Assembly (NCBI RefSeq): GCF_003014755.1
Contig: NZ_PYAW01000002.1
Coordinates: forward strand, 1,426,001 to 1,490,000
DNA: 64,000 nt
Source: Chitinophaga niastensis
GTDB lineage: Bacteria > Bacteroidota > Bacteroidia > Chitinophagales > Chitinophagaceae
Direction of reading: 5' to 3'
Part shown: positions 49,558 to 58,153 of the stretch, piece after piece
Layout of the letters: every line of letters begins with the position of its first letter
How positions within the stretch are numbered: the stretch's first letter is position 1
Position numbers and translations under genes: made by a program
The notes under the pieces: generated by a model
The model's database searches: none
What the model was told of the DNA's origin: nothing
Seen by the model: only the letters and a program-made list of their open reading frames with translations

Positions 49558-51087
49558 ATGAGATATATATTTCTGACAATAATAGCAACGGCATTATTGG
49601 CAAGTGGTTGCTCCAAATCGTTCCTGGACAAAAAACCGGATGACCGCATCACGACAGATAATTTCTGGGCAAATGAATCTGATGCAACCCTGGCGTTGTA
49701 CGGTGTTTACAATGTGTTGCATGAATCTTTTGTATATGGCTATGGTGGCGGGTTTGATGCCTGTTCTCCCAACGCCTACCAGTGGGCTTACTGGGAAGGA
49801 ATGGAAAAGCAGGTAGGTAACGGAACTATTTCAGCCAACGATGGCGGTATTGTAAGTGGCCGCTGGCAACAATGTTATACCGGCATCAACAGGGCCAATA
49901 CCTTTATTGAAAATATCGATAAAGTAGCGATGGACGATGCGCTCAAAACACAGATGAAAGGAGAGATCTATTTTTTAAGAGGCGTCTTTTATGCTTTGCT
50001 GGCAAATAGTTACGGCGGTGTACCTGTATTCACTAAAACAATCACTGCAGACCAGGCCAGGGCCATGAAACGTAATTCGGAAGATGAAACATGGGCACAG
50101 GTGCATGCTGATTACGATGAGGCTATCAAACGCCTGGGCACCACCGCACCTATAACGGGAAGGGCTACACTGGGAGCTGCACTGGCAATGAAGCTGCGCG
50201 CTTATTTATATAAAGCCAACTGGGATAAAGTATTGGAATATGCAGATAAAATTGATGCACTCAATAAGTACAGCCTGTTCCCCAGCTACCACGGATTGTT
50301 TCAGCTGGCCAATGAAAATAATGCAGAAGTAATGTTTGATGTGGAATATATGGACGGCCCTTTCCAACAAGGTAGTTATTTTGATCGTCACTGGCAGCCG
50401 CAGAATATGAAGTACGGCATAGATGGGTCTAACTCAGTGGCACCTATCCAGAATTTAGTGGATGCCTATGAAACGATCGATGGCGCACCGGTAAATCCGG
50501 CTACGCCTTATGTCAACAGAGATCCGCGGCTGGACTTTACCATCCTCAGGCCTGGTGCGTATTTCCAGGGACAACTATATCCTGTGGAAATTAAGAACCA
50601 TACCGGCCAGAAAGTAGGTTATTCCATCAGGAAATATACTATAGAAACACAGCAGGTAGTAGCCGGGCAAGAGCCATTAAATTTTATTATTTTCCGTTAC
50701 GCAGATGTATTACTTTCGAAAGCAGAAGCGTTGATAGAAAAAGGTACAGATGTACCACAGGCCATACGACTCATCAACCAGATTCGTACTTCCCGTACTG
50801 ATGTAAAGATCACTGCGTTGCCAGCCAGCTTATCGCAAAGTGATGCGCGTGCAAAGCTGCGCCATGAAAGAAGAATTGAATTTGCGCTGGAAGGCCTCTA
50901 TTGGGATGATGTAAGACGCTGGGGAATTGGAAAAGATATTTATCCGATTGAAGTACGCGGCGCAGACGGAGGACTCATTGAAACTAAATTCGGCAACGGT
51001 TATGTACAGGAGAAATCAATTCATCTGCCGATTTCTAACAATGAAATCTCTATCAATAATAATCTGACACAAAATACCGGGTATTAA
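49558..51087 (+). CDS. SusD/RagB outer-membrane glycan-binding lipoprotein
   Basis: 509 residues. Lipoprotein signal LLASGCSKSFLDKKPDD (lipobox Cys18). The SusD fold is shown by WQQCYTGINRANTFIENIDK, KGEIYFLRGVFYALLANSYG then GVPVFTK, and the C-terminal RLINQIRTSR, LRHERRIEFALEGLYWDDVR. It forms the lid of the SusC transporter on the cell surface and binds the glycan. Twelve nt separate it from susC, so they are co-transcribed. Confidence 0.95.
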   Translation: MRYIFLTIIATALLASGCSKSFLDKKPDDRITTDNFWANESDATLALYGVYNVLHESFVYGYGGGFDACSPNAYQWAYWEGMEKQVGNGTISANDGGIVSGRWQQCYTGINRANTFIENIDKVAMDDALKTQMKGEIYFLRGVFYALLANSYGGVPVFTKTITADQARAMKRNSEDETWAQVHADYDEAIKRLGTTAPITGRATLGAALAMKLRAYLYKANWDKVLEYADKIDALNKYSLFPSYHGLFQLANENNAEVMFDVEYMDGPFQQGSYFDRHWQPQNMKYGIDGSNSVAPIQNLVDAYETIDGAPVNPATPYVNRDPRLDFTILRPGAYFQGQLYPVEIKNHTGQKVGYSIRKYTIETQQVVAGQEPLNFIIFRYADVLLSKAEALIEKGTDVPQAIRLINQIRTSRTDVKITALPASLSQSDARAKLRHERRIEFALEGLYWDDVRRWGIGKDIYPIEVRGADGGLIETKFGNGYVQEKSIHLPISNNEISINNNLTQNTGY

Positions 51088-51117
51088 AATTAGATGTAGA
51101 CTTTGAAAAATGTAAAC

Positions 51118-51840
51118 ATGAAAAAATTAGTTGTATTGTCTGCTGCCGTTGGCTGTATTGCGCTGAGCGCTGCTTTCAGCCAGGCAACTGTAAGAGAAGA
51201 CAGCGGTACACACCATCAGGCTGCTGCAAAAGGCTGGGTAAATTTATTTGATGGCAAAACCCTTAATGGCTGGCATGGCTTTAATAAGGGTATGCAGCCC
51301 ATTGCCAACTGGGAAATAAAAGATGGCGCGCTGGTATGCGGGGGAGGTGCTTCCAGCGAAGATATTGTTACCGATAAAAAGTACGGGAACTTTGAGCTGG
51401 AATGGGAGTGGAAGGTAGATAAAGGCAGCAACAGCGGCGTTATGTACCATGTGGTAGAAGATAAAAAATATCATGGGCCATCCGAAACCGGTCCGGAATA
51501 CCAGATCATCGACGATGTTACTTACCCGCAAAAATTAAACGACTGGCAACAGGCTGGCGCCGATTATGCGATGCATCCCGCAGGCGCTAACAAAAAACTG
51601 AAACCGGTAGGAGAGTGGAACAAAAGCCGTATCATTTTTAACAAAGGCCATGTAGAACATTGGCTGAACGGCGAAAAAATTGTGGCATTCACCGCCTGGG
51701 ATGCTGACTGGACCCAAAAAAAAGGCGCCGGCAAATGGAAAGATTATCCTGATTATGGTAACGCTAAAACTGGTGTGATTGCATTACAGGACCACGGAAA
51801 CAAAACGTATTACAAGAATATACGCATTAAGGCATTGTAG
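51118..51840 (+). CDS. DUF1080 (3-keto-disaccharide hydrolase) family protein
   Basis: 240 residues from the ATG at 51118; an in-frame TTG five codons upstream is the alternative. Signal peptide (LVVLSAAVGCIALSAAFSQA), then the family signature WVNLFDGKTLNGWHGFNKGM and later NSGVMYHV, GPEYQIIDD and DHGNKTYYKNIRIKAL, a concanavalin-like sandwich. Recent work assigns several DUF1080 proteins 3-keto-glycoside hydrolase activity in pathways where an oxidoreductase first oxidises C3 of the sugar; no such oxidoreductase is in this locus. It is exported, and ends the SusCD transcript before a strong terminator. Confidence 0.88.
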   Translation: MKKLVVLSAAVGCIALSAAFSQATVREDSGTHHQAAAKGWVNLFDGKTLNGWHGFNKGMQPIANWEIKDGALVCGGGASSEDIVTDKKYGNFELEWEWKVDKGSNSGVMYHVVEDKKYHGPSETGPEYQIIDDVTYPQKLNDWQQAGADYAMHPAGANKKLKPVGEWNKSRIIFNKGHVEHWLNGEKIVAFTAWDADWTQKKGAGKWKDYPDYGNAKTGVIALQDHGNKTYYKNIRIKAL

Positions 51841-51865
51841 CATTTTTGAATTACAAACGGTTGCA

Positions 51866-51909
51866 AAAGCCGCATGGATCGTAAGATTTATGCGGCTTTC
51901 ATTTTTTTT
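51866..51909 (+). terminator. Intrinsic terminator of the SusC-SusD-DUF1080 operon
   Basis: AAAGCCGCATGGATC-GTAA-GATTTATGCGGCTTT is a 15-bp stem with two G-U pairs, followed by CATTTTTTTTT. It lies 26 nt after the DUF1080 stop and separates the GH2 gene into its own transcription unit. Same sequence family as 14532 and 32815. Confidence 0.9.
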
Positions 51910-52096
51910 TATTTTTAATGATGAACTTACCTATTTTATCATTATTTTACTTGGTAATTATATATTCTGAAGAAGTATTTGCCTGGCACACAGCTAATAT
52001 TTTGATCCCCCAAAGATGATCTACGGACTCCATAGGTAAGCATTATCAACCGGCTTTTTAATAACCATCTATTTAAAATCAAGCACAAAACCAGCC

Positions 52097-54490
52097 ATGT
52101 TAAAACCAGTAAAAAAGTATTTGTTTCCAGCCACTGCATTGTTGATTTTTTTGGTAAATAATACGGAAGCGCAGCAAAATTATCAGCTGCAACCTATACC
52201 GGTGCAAAGCCGGTGGGCAGCTGATGTAAATCCGGAAAATGCATTGAAAGAATATCCGCGCCCTCAAATGGTGCGCAAAGATTGGCAAAATCTGAATGGT
52301 CTGTGGGAGTACGCCATTACAGCTGATGATAATGCCAAACCCTCCGCTTTCGATGGACAGATCCTGGTGCCTTATCCCCTGGAATCGGCATTGTCGGGCG
52401 TGAAAAAGGGATTGAAACCAGAACAGCGTTTATGGTACAAAAAAACAATCGCCATTCCTGCTGCCAACGGAGAACGTACTTTGCTGCACTTTGGGGCGGT
52501 AGACTGGCAAACCAAAGTGTACCTCAACGGTAAGGAAGTTGGCGGTCATACAGGTGGTTATACGGCCTTTACTATTGATATTACTGATGCTGTTAAACCC
52601 GGAGATAATATCTTGCTGGTAAAGGTCTATGATCCTTCAGATCAGGGTGTTGGTCCACATGGCAAGCAGGTGCTGAATCCTGCGGATATTTATTATACCC
52701 CAAGCTCCGGTATCTGGCAAACGGTATGGCTGGAAAGGGTGCCGAAAGATTATATCACAGGACTACGGATAACACCTGATATTGATAAAGGGGTGCTTCA
52801 CCTCACTGTGAATGCGCCTGCGGGTTATACCGTTGAGGCCACTGCTTTAACAAACGGTACGGAGACCGGCACTATCAAAGGAGCGAGTGGCGCAGTACTG
52901 CAGCTGCCGGTGAAGAACGCCCAACTATGGTCCCCTGGTAATCCTTTTCTGTATGACTTATCTGTACGATTACTAAAAGGCCGTAAAGTGGTAGATGAAG
53001 TGAAAAGTTATTTCGGGATGCGGAAGATTTCTATTGGCAAAGATGATAAAGGAGTAGATCGTATCTTTTTAAATAATGCCGCTTATTTTAACCTTGGAAC
53101 CCTTGACCAGGGCTTCTGGCCTGATGGTCTGTATACGGCGCCTACTGATGAGGCGCTGTCGTTTGACATCAGGGCAATTAAGGCGATGGGCTTTAATACC
53201 ATCCGTAAACACATCAAGGTAGAATCTGCAAGATGGTATTATTGGGCAGATAAACTGGGCATGCTGGTTTGGCAGGATATGGTAAATCCCAACCAGGGAT
53301 TACCTGAAGGAGCTAAAGCAGCTTTTGAACAGCAATGTAAAGAAACACTGGCGCAGCTGCACAACTCCCCCTGCATCACTACCTGGGTATTGTTCAATGA
53401 GAAGTGGGGACGCTTTGATCAGCAACGGTTAACGGAGTGGATTAAACACACAGATCCCTCCCGGCTGGTGAACGGGCACTCCGGTGAATACCTGTATGTA
53501 AACGGAAAACTGCGCAGTCCGAGTCCTAATGCCTACGTAAGTGCAGACATGACCGATATACACAGTTACCCGGATCCGATGAATGCCTTGCAGCTTCCCG
53601 GTAAAGCCAGGGTACTGGGCGAGTTTGGTGGCATCGGGGTCTTCATTCCCGATCACCAGTGGAACACGAGCAGCGCATGGGGCTACATCATGGAAAAACC
53701 CGCCGGGTTGAAAGCCAAATACACCATCATGAACCAGCACTTGCAATTGCTGCAAAAAGAAGGTTTATCTGCCAGTATCTACACCCAGCCATTTGATGTG
53801 GAAGGAGAACAGAATGGGCTGATAACCTATGACAGGGAAGTAGTAAAAATTCCCTTTACAGAAATAAGAAAGATCCATGCCCCGCTAAATCCGGATATGG
53901 GAGAGATGCCGGCAATAATTGCTAAAGATGCAGACCTGACAGAGCCCGGAACCATTTATAGCGCGTTATTACAGCAATACATAGATGGCAGGAGAGATGC
54001 ACCTTTTTTAAAGAAACTGGCGATGATGGCCACACAGGTGGGCGATAAAGCAGGAACAACCAGGATAGGCGGCGAATATATTGCTTTGATGAAACAGCCT
54101 TATTCGGCAGAAGACCTCGGCTATGTGATGCAGGTAACAAACAGTACTAAAGACAACGGTTTCCCTATCATCACAAATAACATCGAAGCCGTTGACAACG
54201 CGATGGGCGCAAGACAGGCAGAAACAAAAATGATGAATATTATTTATCAGGACCAGATCAGTCCATTTGTTTCGGATGACAGCACCAATCCGGATTGGGA
54301 AGCCATTCACACATCGATTAAACCTTATGGCGCACCAGGAGAAGAAATATTCCTGCGGGCAAAAACTATCTATCTGTTAAATAAACAGGATAAAGCCGGG
54401 TTTAAATCAGTGGCGAAGGAATACCTGGACAAGTACGGACAGTTTGTAAAGCCGGAGGAAAAGAAGATATTGGAAGCTTATATGAATTAA
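52097..54490 (+). CDS. Glycoside hydrolase family 2 enzyme with C-terminal extension
   Basis: 797 residues. Signal peptide (LFPATALLIFLVNNTEAQ), sugar-binding jelly roll (LNGLWEYAITADDNAKPSAF, LLHFGAVDWQTKVYLNGKEV), immunoglobulin-like domain, and a TIM barrel with NTIRKHIKVESARWYYWADK, general acid/base Glu435 in WVLFNEKWG and nucleophile Glu509 in VLGEFGGIG. This set fits GH2 (beta-galactosidase, glucuronidase, mannosidase or arabinosidase). The last ~190 residues (from AIIAKDADLTEPGTIYS) are an additional helical domain of unknown role. It is probably periplasmic and degrades the glycan imported by the SusCD pair. Confidence 0.9.
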   Translation: MLKPVKKYLFPATALLIFLVNNTEAQQNYQLQPIPVQSRWAADVNPENALKEYPRPQMVRKDWQNLNGLWEYAITADDNAKPSAFDGQILVPYPLESALSGVKKGLKPEQRLWYKKTIAIPAANGERTLLHFGAVDWQTKVYLNGKEVGGHTGGYTAFTIDITDAVKPGDNILLVKVYDPSDQGVGPHGKQVLNPADIYYTPSSGIWQTVWLERVPKDYITGLRITPDIDKGVLHLTVNAPAGYTVEATALTNGTETGTIKGASGAVLQLPVKNAQLWSPGNPFLYDLSVRLLKGRKVVDEVKSYFGMRKISIGKDDKGVDRIFLNNAAYFNLGTLDQGFWPDGLYTAPTDEALSFDIRAIKAMGFNTIRKHIKVESARWYYWADKLGMLVWQDMVNPNQGLPEGAKAAFEQQCKETLAQLHNSPCITTWVLFNEKWGRFDQQRLTEWIKHTDPSRLVNGHSGEYLYVNGKLRSPSPNAYVSADMTDIHSYPDPMNALQLPGKARVLGEFGGIGVFIPDHQWNTSSAWGYIMEKPAGLKAKYTIMNQHLQLLQKEGLSASIYTQPFDVEGEQNGLITYDREVVKIPFTEIRKIHAPLNPDMGEMPAIIAKDADLTEPGTIYSALLQQYIDGRRDAPFLKKLAMMATQVGDKAGTTRIGGEYIALMKQPYSAEDLGYVMQVTNSTKDNGFPIITNNIEAVDNAMGARQAETKMMNIIYQDQISPFVSDDSTNPDWEAIHTSIKPYGAPGEEIFLRAKTIYLLNKQDKAGFKSVAKEYLDKYGQFVKPEEKKILEAYMN

Positions 54491-54542
54491 GCAAGACAAT
54501 GAAGTGAGGATAAAAATCAATTTTTATGTTTGATTTTATTGT

Positions 54543-54585
54543 GCCCGGGTAAAAAATGCCGATAAATAGTATTTTTTATCCGGGC
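54543..54585. terminator. Bidirectional terminator between GH2 and trmO
   Basis: GCCCGGGTAAAAAAT (54543-54557) pairs with ATTTTTTATCCGGGC (54571-54585), a 15-bp stem with one G-U pair, between convergent genes. Confidence 0.85.
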
Positions 54586-54599
54586 AATAATAGTTTGAT

Positions 54600-54998
54600 C
54601 TATTTCTTCCATATCGGCTTAATATCAATTAAGGGCGTATTGTCAATAACTTCCAGCCCTGAAACGCTTATCAGACCATCATCTGAGACCGAAAGCACTT
54701 TTACCGTATGAATACCAATGGGATTAGGACGATCAGGAGATCTTGTTGAGAATACACCAATAAGCGGAGCATCCTGATTATTCCGGGGATAACATTTAAT
54801 GACAGCCCTGTTAGCCACATGTAACCACGTTAATAATAGTATTTCCGAGCCCACAGTTATATTCTGGATACCTTCAATAAACTCCGGAAAAATTGTTATC
54901 ACTGCTTCCGGGGCATTTTCATTTTCCTGCAAAGGGCATTCTTCGATTTTTTTTAAGGAGGAATGTATTTTACCAATGTATTTTATTACTGCTTCCAT
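54600..54998 (-). CDS. trmO: tRNA t6A37 N6-methyltransferase TrmO/TsaA family
   Basis: 132 residues of the TsaA/TrmO beta-barrel family. IGKIHSSLKKIEECPLQ starts the fold, and the signature FSTRSPDRPNPIGIHTVKVL and LEVIDNTPLIDIKPIW are complete. TrmO methylates N6 of t6A at position 37 of some tRNAs using SAM. Short single-domain members like this one are common in Bacteroidota; a small-molecule methyltransferase function cannot be excluded. It converges with GH2. Confidence 0.82.
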   Translation of the reverse strand: MEAVIKYIGKIHSSLKKIEECPLQENENAPEAVITIFPEFIEGIQNITVGSEILLLTWLHVANRAVIKCYPRNNQDAPLIGVFSTRSPDRPNPIGIHTVKVLSVSDDGLISVSGLEVIDNTPLIDIKPIWKK

Positions 54999-55059
54999 GT
55001 GCTGATAAAAAATAATTAGTGAGTAATGGATATTATTATCGCTGTGTTAAATGTACAAC

Positions 55060-55884
55060 TTAACGCTGTGCAAGATCGCGGCGGGCCGGCGGACGCAGTG
55101 CCCAGGAGGCGATGGTGATACCAGTAAAGAGGAGCGGAAACACCAGCTTTCCGGCACCATCACCTATCGCAAAATGGGAGGCAGCGGCTCCTGTCAGATC
55201 GAAGATAGTGCCGGCGTAAGCCCATTCCTTTAACCGGGGGTAGCGTGGGATGAGTATCGCCAATGCGCCAAGCACTTTCCATACGCCGAGGATTACACAG
55301 AAATAAACCGGGTAGCCCAGATGTGTCATGCCTTCCAGGAGGTAGGATGGTCGCAGGATGTCTCCAATTCCTCCTGATCCCAGCTGGAACACAACGAGCG
55401 CAGTAGTTACCCAGTAAGCGATCCTGTTGCCCCGGGAAGAGGTAATTATAGTAGAGGCTCCTTGTTCTCCACGAATAACCAGCGGCGCAAAGTCGCGGCG
55501 GGCTGGTGGACGCAGCGCCCAGGAAGCAATCGTGAGGCAAACGAAGATGACCGGACCCACTGCATCAGCACCATGACCGATGACCAGATGAGAGGCAGCA
55601 GCTCCGGAGTAAACGAAAACCAGTCCGGCATACACCCATTCTTTGAGTCGGGGAAAACGCGGGGCGAGCAGTATTACCACGCCGAGGGCCTTCCATACAC
55701 CCATAATGGTGAGCATATAAGAGGGGTAGCCTAGTTGCTCCAGGATAGTGCGGACAAATGGTATTTTCATGATGTCCCACACTGATCCAACTCCTGTTTC
55801 TAAAGCAATGATTCCGGTGGTAACCCAGTAGGCGATGAGGCGGATCCGGGAGGAAGTAAATCTTATGTCCTTATTCTCTTTCAT
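55060..55884 (-). CDS. Tandem DoxX-like membrane protein (two fused domains)
   Basis: 274 residues made of two homologous four-helix DoxX-like units. Unit 1 (about 15-135) has RLIAYWVTTGIIALETGVGS then MGVWKALGVVILLAPRFPRL and SGAAASHLVIGHGAD, SWALRPPARRDF. Unit 2 (about 150-274) repeats it as NRIAYWVTTALVVFQLGSGG, LGVWKVLGALAILIPRYPRL, TGAAASHFAIGDGAG and SWALRPPARRDL. DoxX-like proteins are usually single units of 120-150 residues in the membrane, linked to quinone or thiol redox stress. Tandem fusion mimics an obligate dimer. It lies next to an ECF42-type sigma gene and shares a TGTCCTA word upstream (55954-55960, minus strand) with the AhpD-like gene. Confidence 0.88.
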   Translation of the reverse strand: MKENKDIRFTSSRIRLIAYWVTTGIIALETGVGSVWDIMKIPFVRTILEQLGYPSYMLTIMGVWKALGVVILLAPRFPRLKEWVYAGLVFVYSGAAASHLVIGHGADAVGPVIFVCLTIASWALRPPARRDFAPLVIRGEQGASTIITSSRGNRIAYWVTTALVVFQLGSGGIGDILRPSYLLEGMTHLGYPVYFCVILGVWKVLGALAILIPRYPRLKEWAYAGTIFDLTGAAASHFAIGDGAGKLVFPLLFTGITIASWALRPPARRDLAQR

Positions 55885-55976
55885 GACTTTGATTTTTAAT
55901 TGATGTAGTGTAATTATTTGTTTACATCATAATAAGTACTGAGAAAGCTGAAATAGGACAATAGGGGAGATTATTT

Positions 55977-57212
55977 TTATGTAAGGCTATCGATTTTTTC
56001 CTGGATACCTTGTTTTTCAGTTTGCGTTTTGGCTAAAGCATAAGCCTTTTTTAAATTTGATGTTGCTTTGATGTTGTCAATGTTTTTGTAGAGTTCACCC
56101 AGCAGCAGAAAATAGAAATGGTTGTTTTCCAGTTTGAGTTTTTCAGCTTCCAACAAAGCCGCTTGTTGCCCATTGGCCTTGTATAATGCAAAAGTCCTGT
56201 TAAGGGCCACGCTGGGGGAATAATTAACCAGCAGCAGCTGATTATACAATTGCAAAATGTCTTCCCATTTTTCCCGGGTATCTTCTTTTATGCAATGCCA
56301 GTAAGCAATTTTTGCTTCTAAATGATAGGAGCTTATTTCATCTCCTTGTGCTGAAAGATGCAGGAAATGGTTGCCCTGATTTATTAATGCGGTATCCCAT
56401 AGCGCTTCATTTTGCTGTTCGTATAGCACGGCAGCATCTTCGTTCGTTTGCCTGGCATTAAACCGGGAGGCATGAAAACACATGAGCGCCATTAAAGCAT
56501 TTGTTTTGGGCCGGTTGGTTCTTTCATAGGTTGTTAGCATTACGCCCAGGCGCAGTGCTTCTAAGCACAAGTCTTTTTGCAAAATTTGATTTTGCGTTTT
56601 GGAATAATAACCTTCGCTGAAAAGCAGGTAAATAATGTGTAAGACATTATCGAGGCGGTTTACTATTTCATGCTCCGATGGGAGTTCCATCTTTACTTTT
56701 TCAATGCGCAATTTTTCTTTTGCTCTGAATAGCCTTTTATTGATGGTTTCTTTGTTGGATAAAAAGGCCTCGGCAATTTCATCAATACCAAAACCGCAGA
56801 GGATACGCAGTGCTAACCCAATCTGGGCTTCACTGGCAATGGCCGGAGTACATATGGCAAAAAGCATTTGTAGCTGGCTATCTTTAATATTTTGCTGGGA
56901 AAAATTTAATGCTTCTATTTCAATGGTTTTTTCCTCCCTTGAAGTTAATTCGGGGAGTACTTTTTTCTCAAAGATTTTATTTCTTCGGAAATGATATAAC
57001 GTTTTTTGTTTGGCTACCGTGTAAAGCCATGCGGTTGGATTTTTTGGAATGCCTTTGGTTTCCCATGTTTCCGTTGCCAGCAAAAATGTTTCACTCACAA
57101 TGTCTTCTGCTATTTCAATATGTTGTAACCCAAAAAGTTTGCTGATAACGGCAACCATTTTGGAAAATTCCTGCTGGAATAACTGTTTTAAAGATTCGTG
57201 CGCTTTTTCCAT
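55977..57212 (-). CDS. ECF42-type sigma factor with C-terminal TPR-like extension
   Basis: 411 residues from the ATG at 57212 (MEKAHESLKQLF); four more codons upstream are open. Sigma region 2: FSKMVAVISKLFGLQHIEIA then EDIVSETFLLATETWETKGI, region 4: RILCGFGIDEIAEAFLSNKE then TINKRLFRAKEKLRIE. From about residue 180 to the end is a long helical, TPR-like extension (ALMCFHASRFNARQTNEDAA, LNRTFALYKANGQQAALLEA). This architecture and the neighbouring YciI/DGPF gene are the hallmarks of the ECF42 group, in which the extension, not an anti-sigma factor, is required for activity. A strong hairpin lies 8 nt before its start codon. Confidence 0.9.
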   Translation of the reverse strand: MEKAHESLKQLFQQEFSKMVAVISKLFGLQHIEIAEDIVSETFLLATETWETKGIPKNPTAWLYTVAKQKTLYHFRRNKIFEKKVLPELTSREEKTIEIEALNFSQQNIKDSQLQMLFAICTPAIASEAQIGLALRILCGFGIDEIAEAFLSNKETINKRLFRAKEKLRIEKVKMELPSEHEIVNRLDNVLHIIYLLFSEGYYSKTQNQILQKDLCLEALRLGVMLTTYERTNRPKTNALMALMCFHASRFNARQTNEDAAVLYEQQNEALWDTALINQGNHFLHLSAQGDEISSYHLEAKIAYWHCIKEDTREKWEDILQLYNQLLLVNYSPSVALNRTFALYKANGQQAALLEAEKLKLENNHFYFLLLGELYKNIDNIKATSNLKKAYALAKTQTEKQGIQEKIDSLT

Positions 57213-57219
57213 ATATAAT

Positions 57220-57256
57220 AACAAAAACCCCTCTCGCAGGAGAGTGGGTTTTTGTT
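57220..57256 (-). terminator. Hairpin between YciI and ECF42 genes
   Basis: AACAAAAACCCCTCTC (57220-57235) pairs with the GAGAGTGGGTTTTTGTT block (57240-57256) around GCAG; a near-perfect 16-bp stem with A/T tails. Read on the minus strand it begins 16 nt past the YciI stop and ends 7-8 nt before the sigma ATG. It can act as a terminator/attenuator between the two genes and would mask any ribosome-binding site of the sigma gene. Confidence 0.75.
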
Positions 57257-57272
57257 TGCTAATGTTGATGTA

Positions 57273-57608
57273 TTAAATAATAGCCCGGATTTCAACACTG
57301 CCATTGGCATCCAGGGCAGGACAGCCATGGGCTAATGTGGTTGCATCCTCTAAACTGTCGGCTTTAACAACTATAAAACTACCTAACCGCTCCCTGATTT
57401 CAACAAAAGGGCCATCCGTAATAACACCACCCGCTTTCAGCACTTTGCCTTCCAAAGCAAGGCGGGTACCATTGTTGGTTAATTTTCCCTGCGCAGCTAT
57501 GCCTCCAACCCAGTCTGCCCATTTTTTACCAATGGCCTGCATCTCTTCTTTTGGTGTATTGCTGTAGTCATAGCTCGGCTGACGGAATATTAACATGAAG
57601 TCTTTCAT
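57273..57608 (-). CDS. YciI/DGPF-family protein
   Basis: 111 residues of the YCII-related (DGPF) family. MKDFMLIFRQPSYDYSNTPK and MQAIGKKWADWVGGIAAQGK lead to the name-giving block, seen here as VITDGPFVEIRERLGSFIVV, with the conserved Asp-Gly-Pro-Phe. The end AHGCPALDANGSVEIRAI is also typical. DGPF proteins are the standard neighbours and targets of ECF42 sigma factors; their biochemical role is not settled. It is likely co-transcribed from the AhpD-like gene 65 nt upstream. Confidence 0.92.
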   Translation of the reverse strand: MKDFMLIFRQPSYDYSNTPKEEMQAIGKKWADWVGGIAAQGKLTNNGTRLALEGKVLKAGGVITDGPFVEIRERLGSFIVVKADSLEDATTLAHGCPALDANGSVEIRAII

Positions 57609-57615
57609 TTTATTC

Positions 57616-57639
57616 TTATTTTAATATGTTATTGAATGT
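57616..57639 (-). promoter_or_regulatory. Shared leader block upstream of YciI gene
   Basis: On the plus strand TTATTTTAAT-AT-GTTATTGAATGT; the same block (TTATTTTAAT-C-GTTATTGAATGT) lies at 58154-58176 at the same place, just upstream of the AhpD-like gene. A conserved 5' leader in front of two adjacent genes suggests common regulation or a duplicated leader. Confidence 0.5.
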
Positions 57640-57673
57640 ATGAATTAAATTAATTTTTTGCCTGAATTAAGCA

Positions 57674-58147
57674 CTATTTTGCTGACACTGCATATGCGCC
57701 GGGTTGGTAAGTGCCCACTGCAGCGCCGAAAGCAATATTAACACGATTGTAACTGTTGATGGTTATAACCGCAAAAGTAAGATCAATCAGTTCTTCTTCA
57801 GAAAATTGTTCCCTCGCTGCTTCATAAATATCATCCGGTACCTGACCTCCCTTGATTTTTGTCAGGGCTTCGGCCCAGGCCAGTGCGGCACGTTCACGTT
57901 CAGTATAAAAAGGTGCTTCCCTCCATGCATCTAAAACAAAAAGACGCTGTTCAGTTTCACCTGCTGCACGCAAATCTTTGGAGTGCATATCCAGGCAAAA
58001 GGCACAGCCATTGATTTGTGACACCCTGAAATAAATTAAATGAAAAAGCGATTGTTCAACCGGTGATTTCGCCAGGTATATTCCCAAGCCATATAAAGAC
58101 TTCATTGCGCTTTGACCTTTTTCGAAAACATTAATTCTCTGTACCAT
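57674..58147 (-). CDS. AhpD-like carboxymuconolactone decarboxylase family protein
   Basis: 157 residues of the CMD/AhpD helical family. GCAFCLDMHSKDLR supplies the CxxC redox pair plus the following His, as in alkylhydroperoxidases. FHLIYFRVSQING precedes it and ERAALAWAEALTKIKGGQVP then FAVITINSYNRVNIAFG complete the core. It probably reduces peroxides or acts in thiol redox metabolism. Together with the DoxX fusion, YciI and ECF42 genes it suggests an oxidative-stress module. A TGTCCTA word is found upstream at 58200-58206 (minus strand). Confidence 0.9.
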   Translation of the reverse strand: MVQRINVFEKGQSAMKSLYGLGIYLAKSPVEQSLFHLIYFRVSQINGCAFCLDMHSKDLRAAGETEQRLFVLDAWREAPFYTERERAALAWAEALTKIKGGQVPDDIYEAAREQFSEEELIDLTFAVITINSYNRVNIAFGAAVGTYQPGAYAVSAK

Positions 58148-58153
58148 TTTGTT

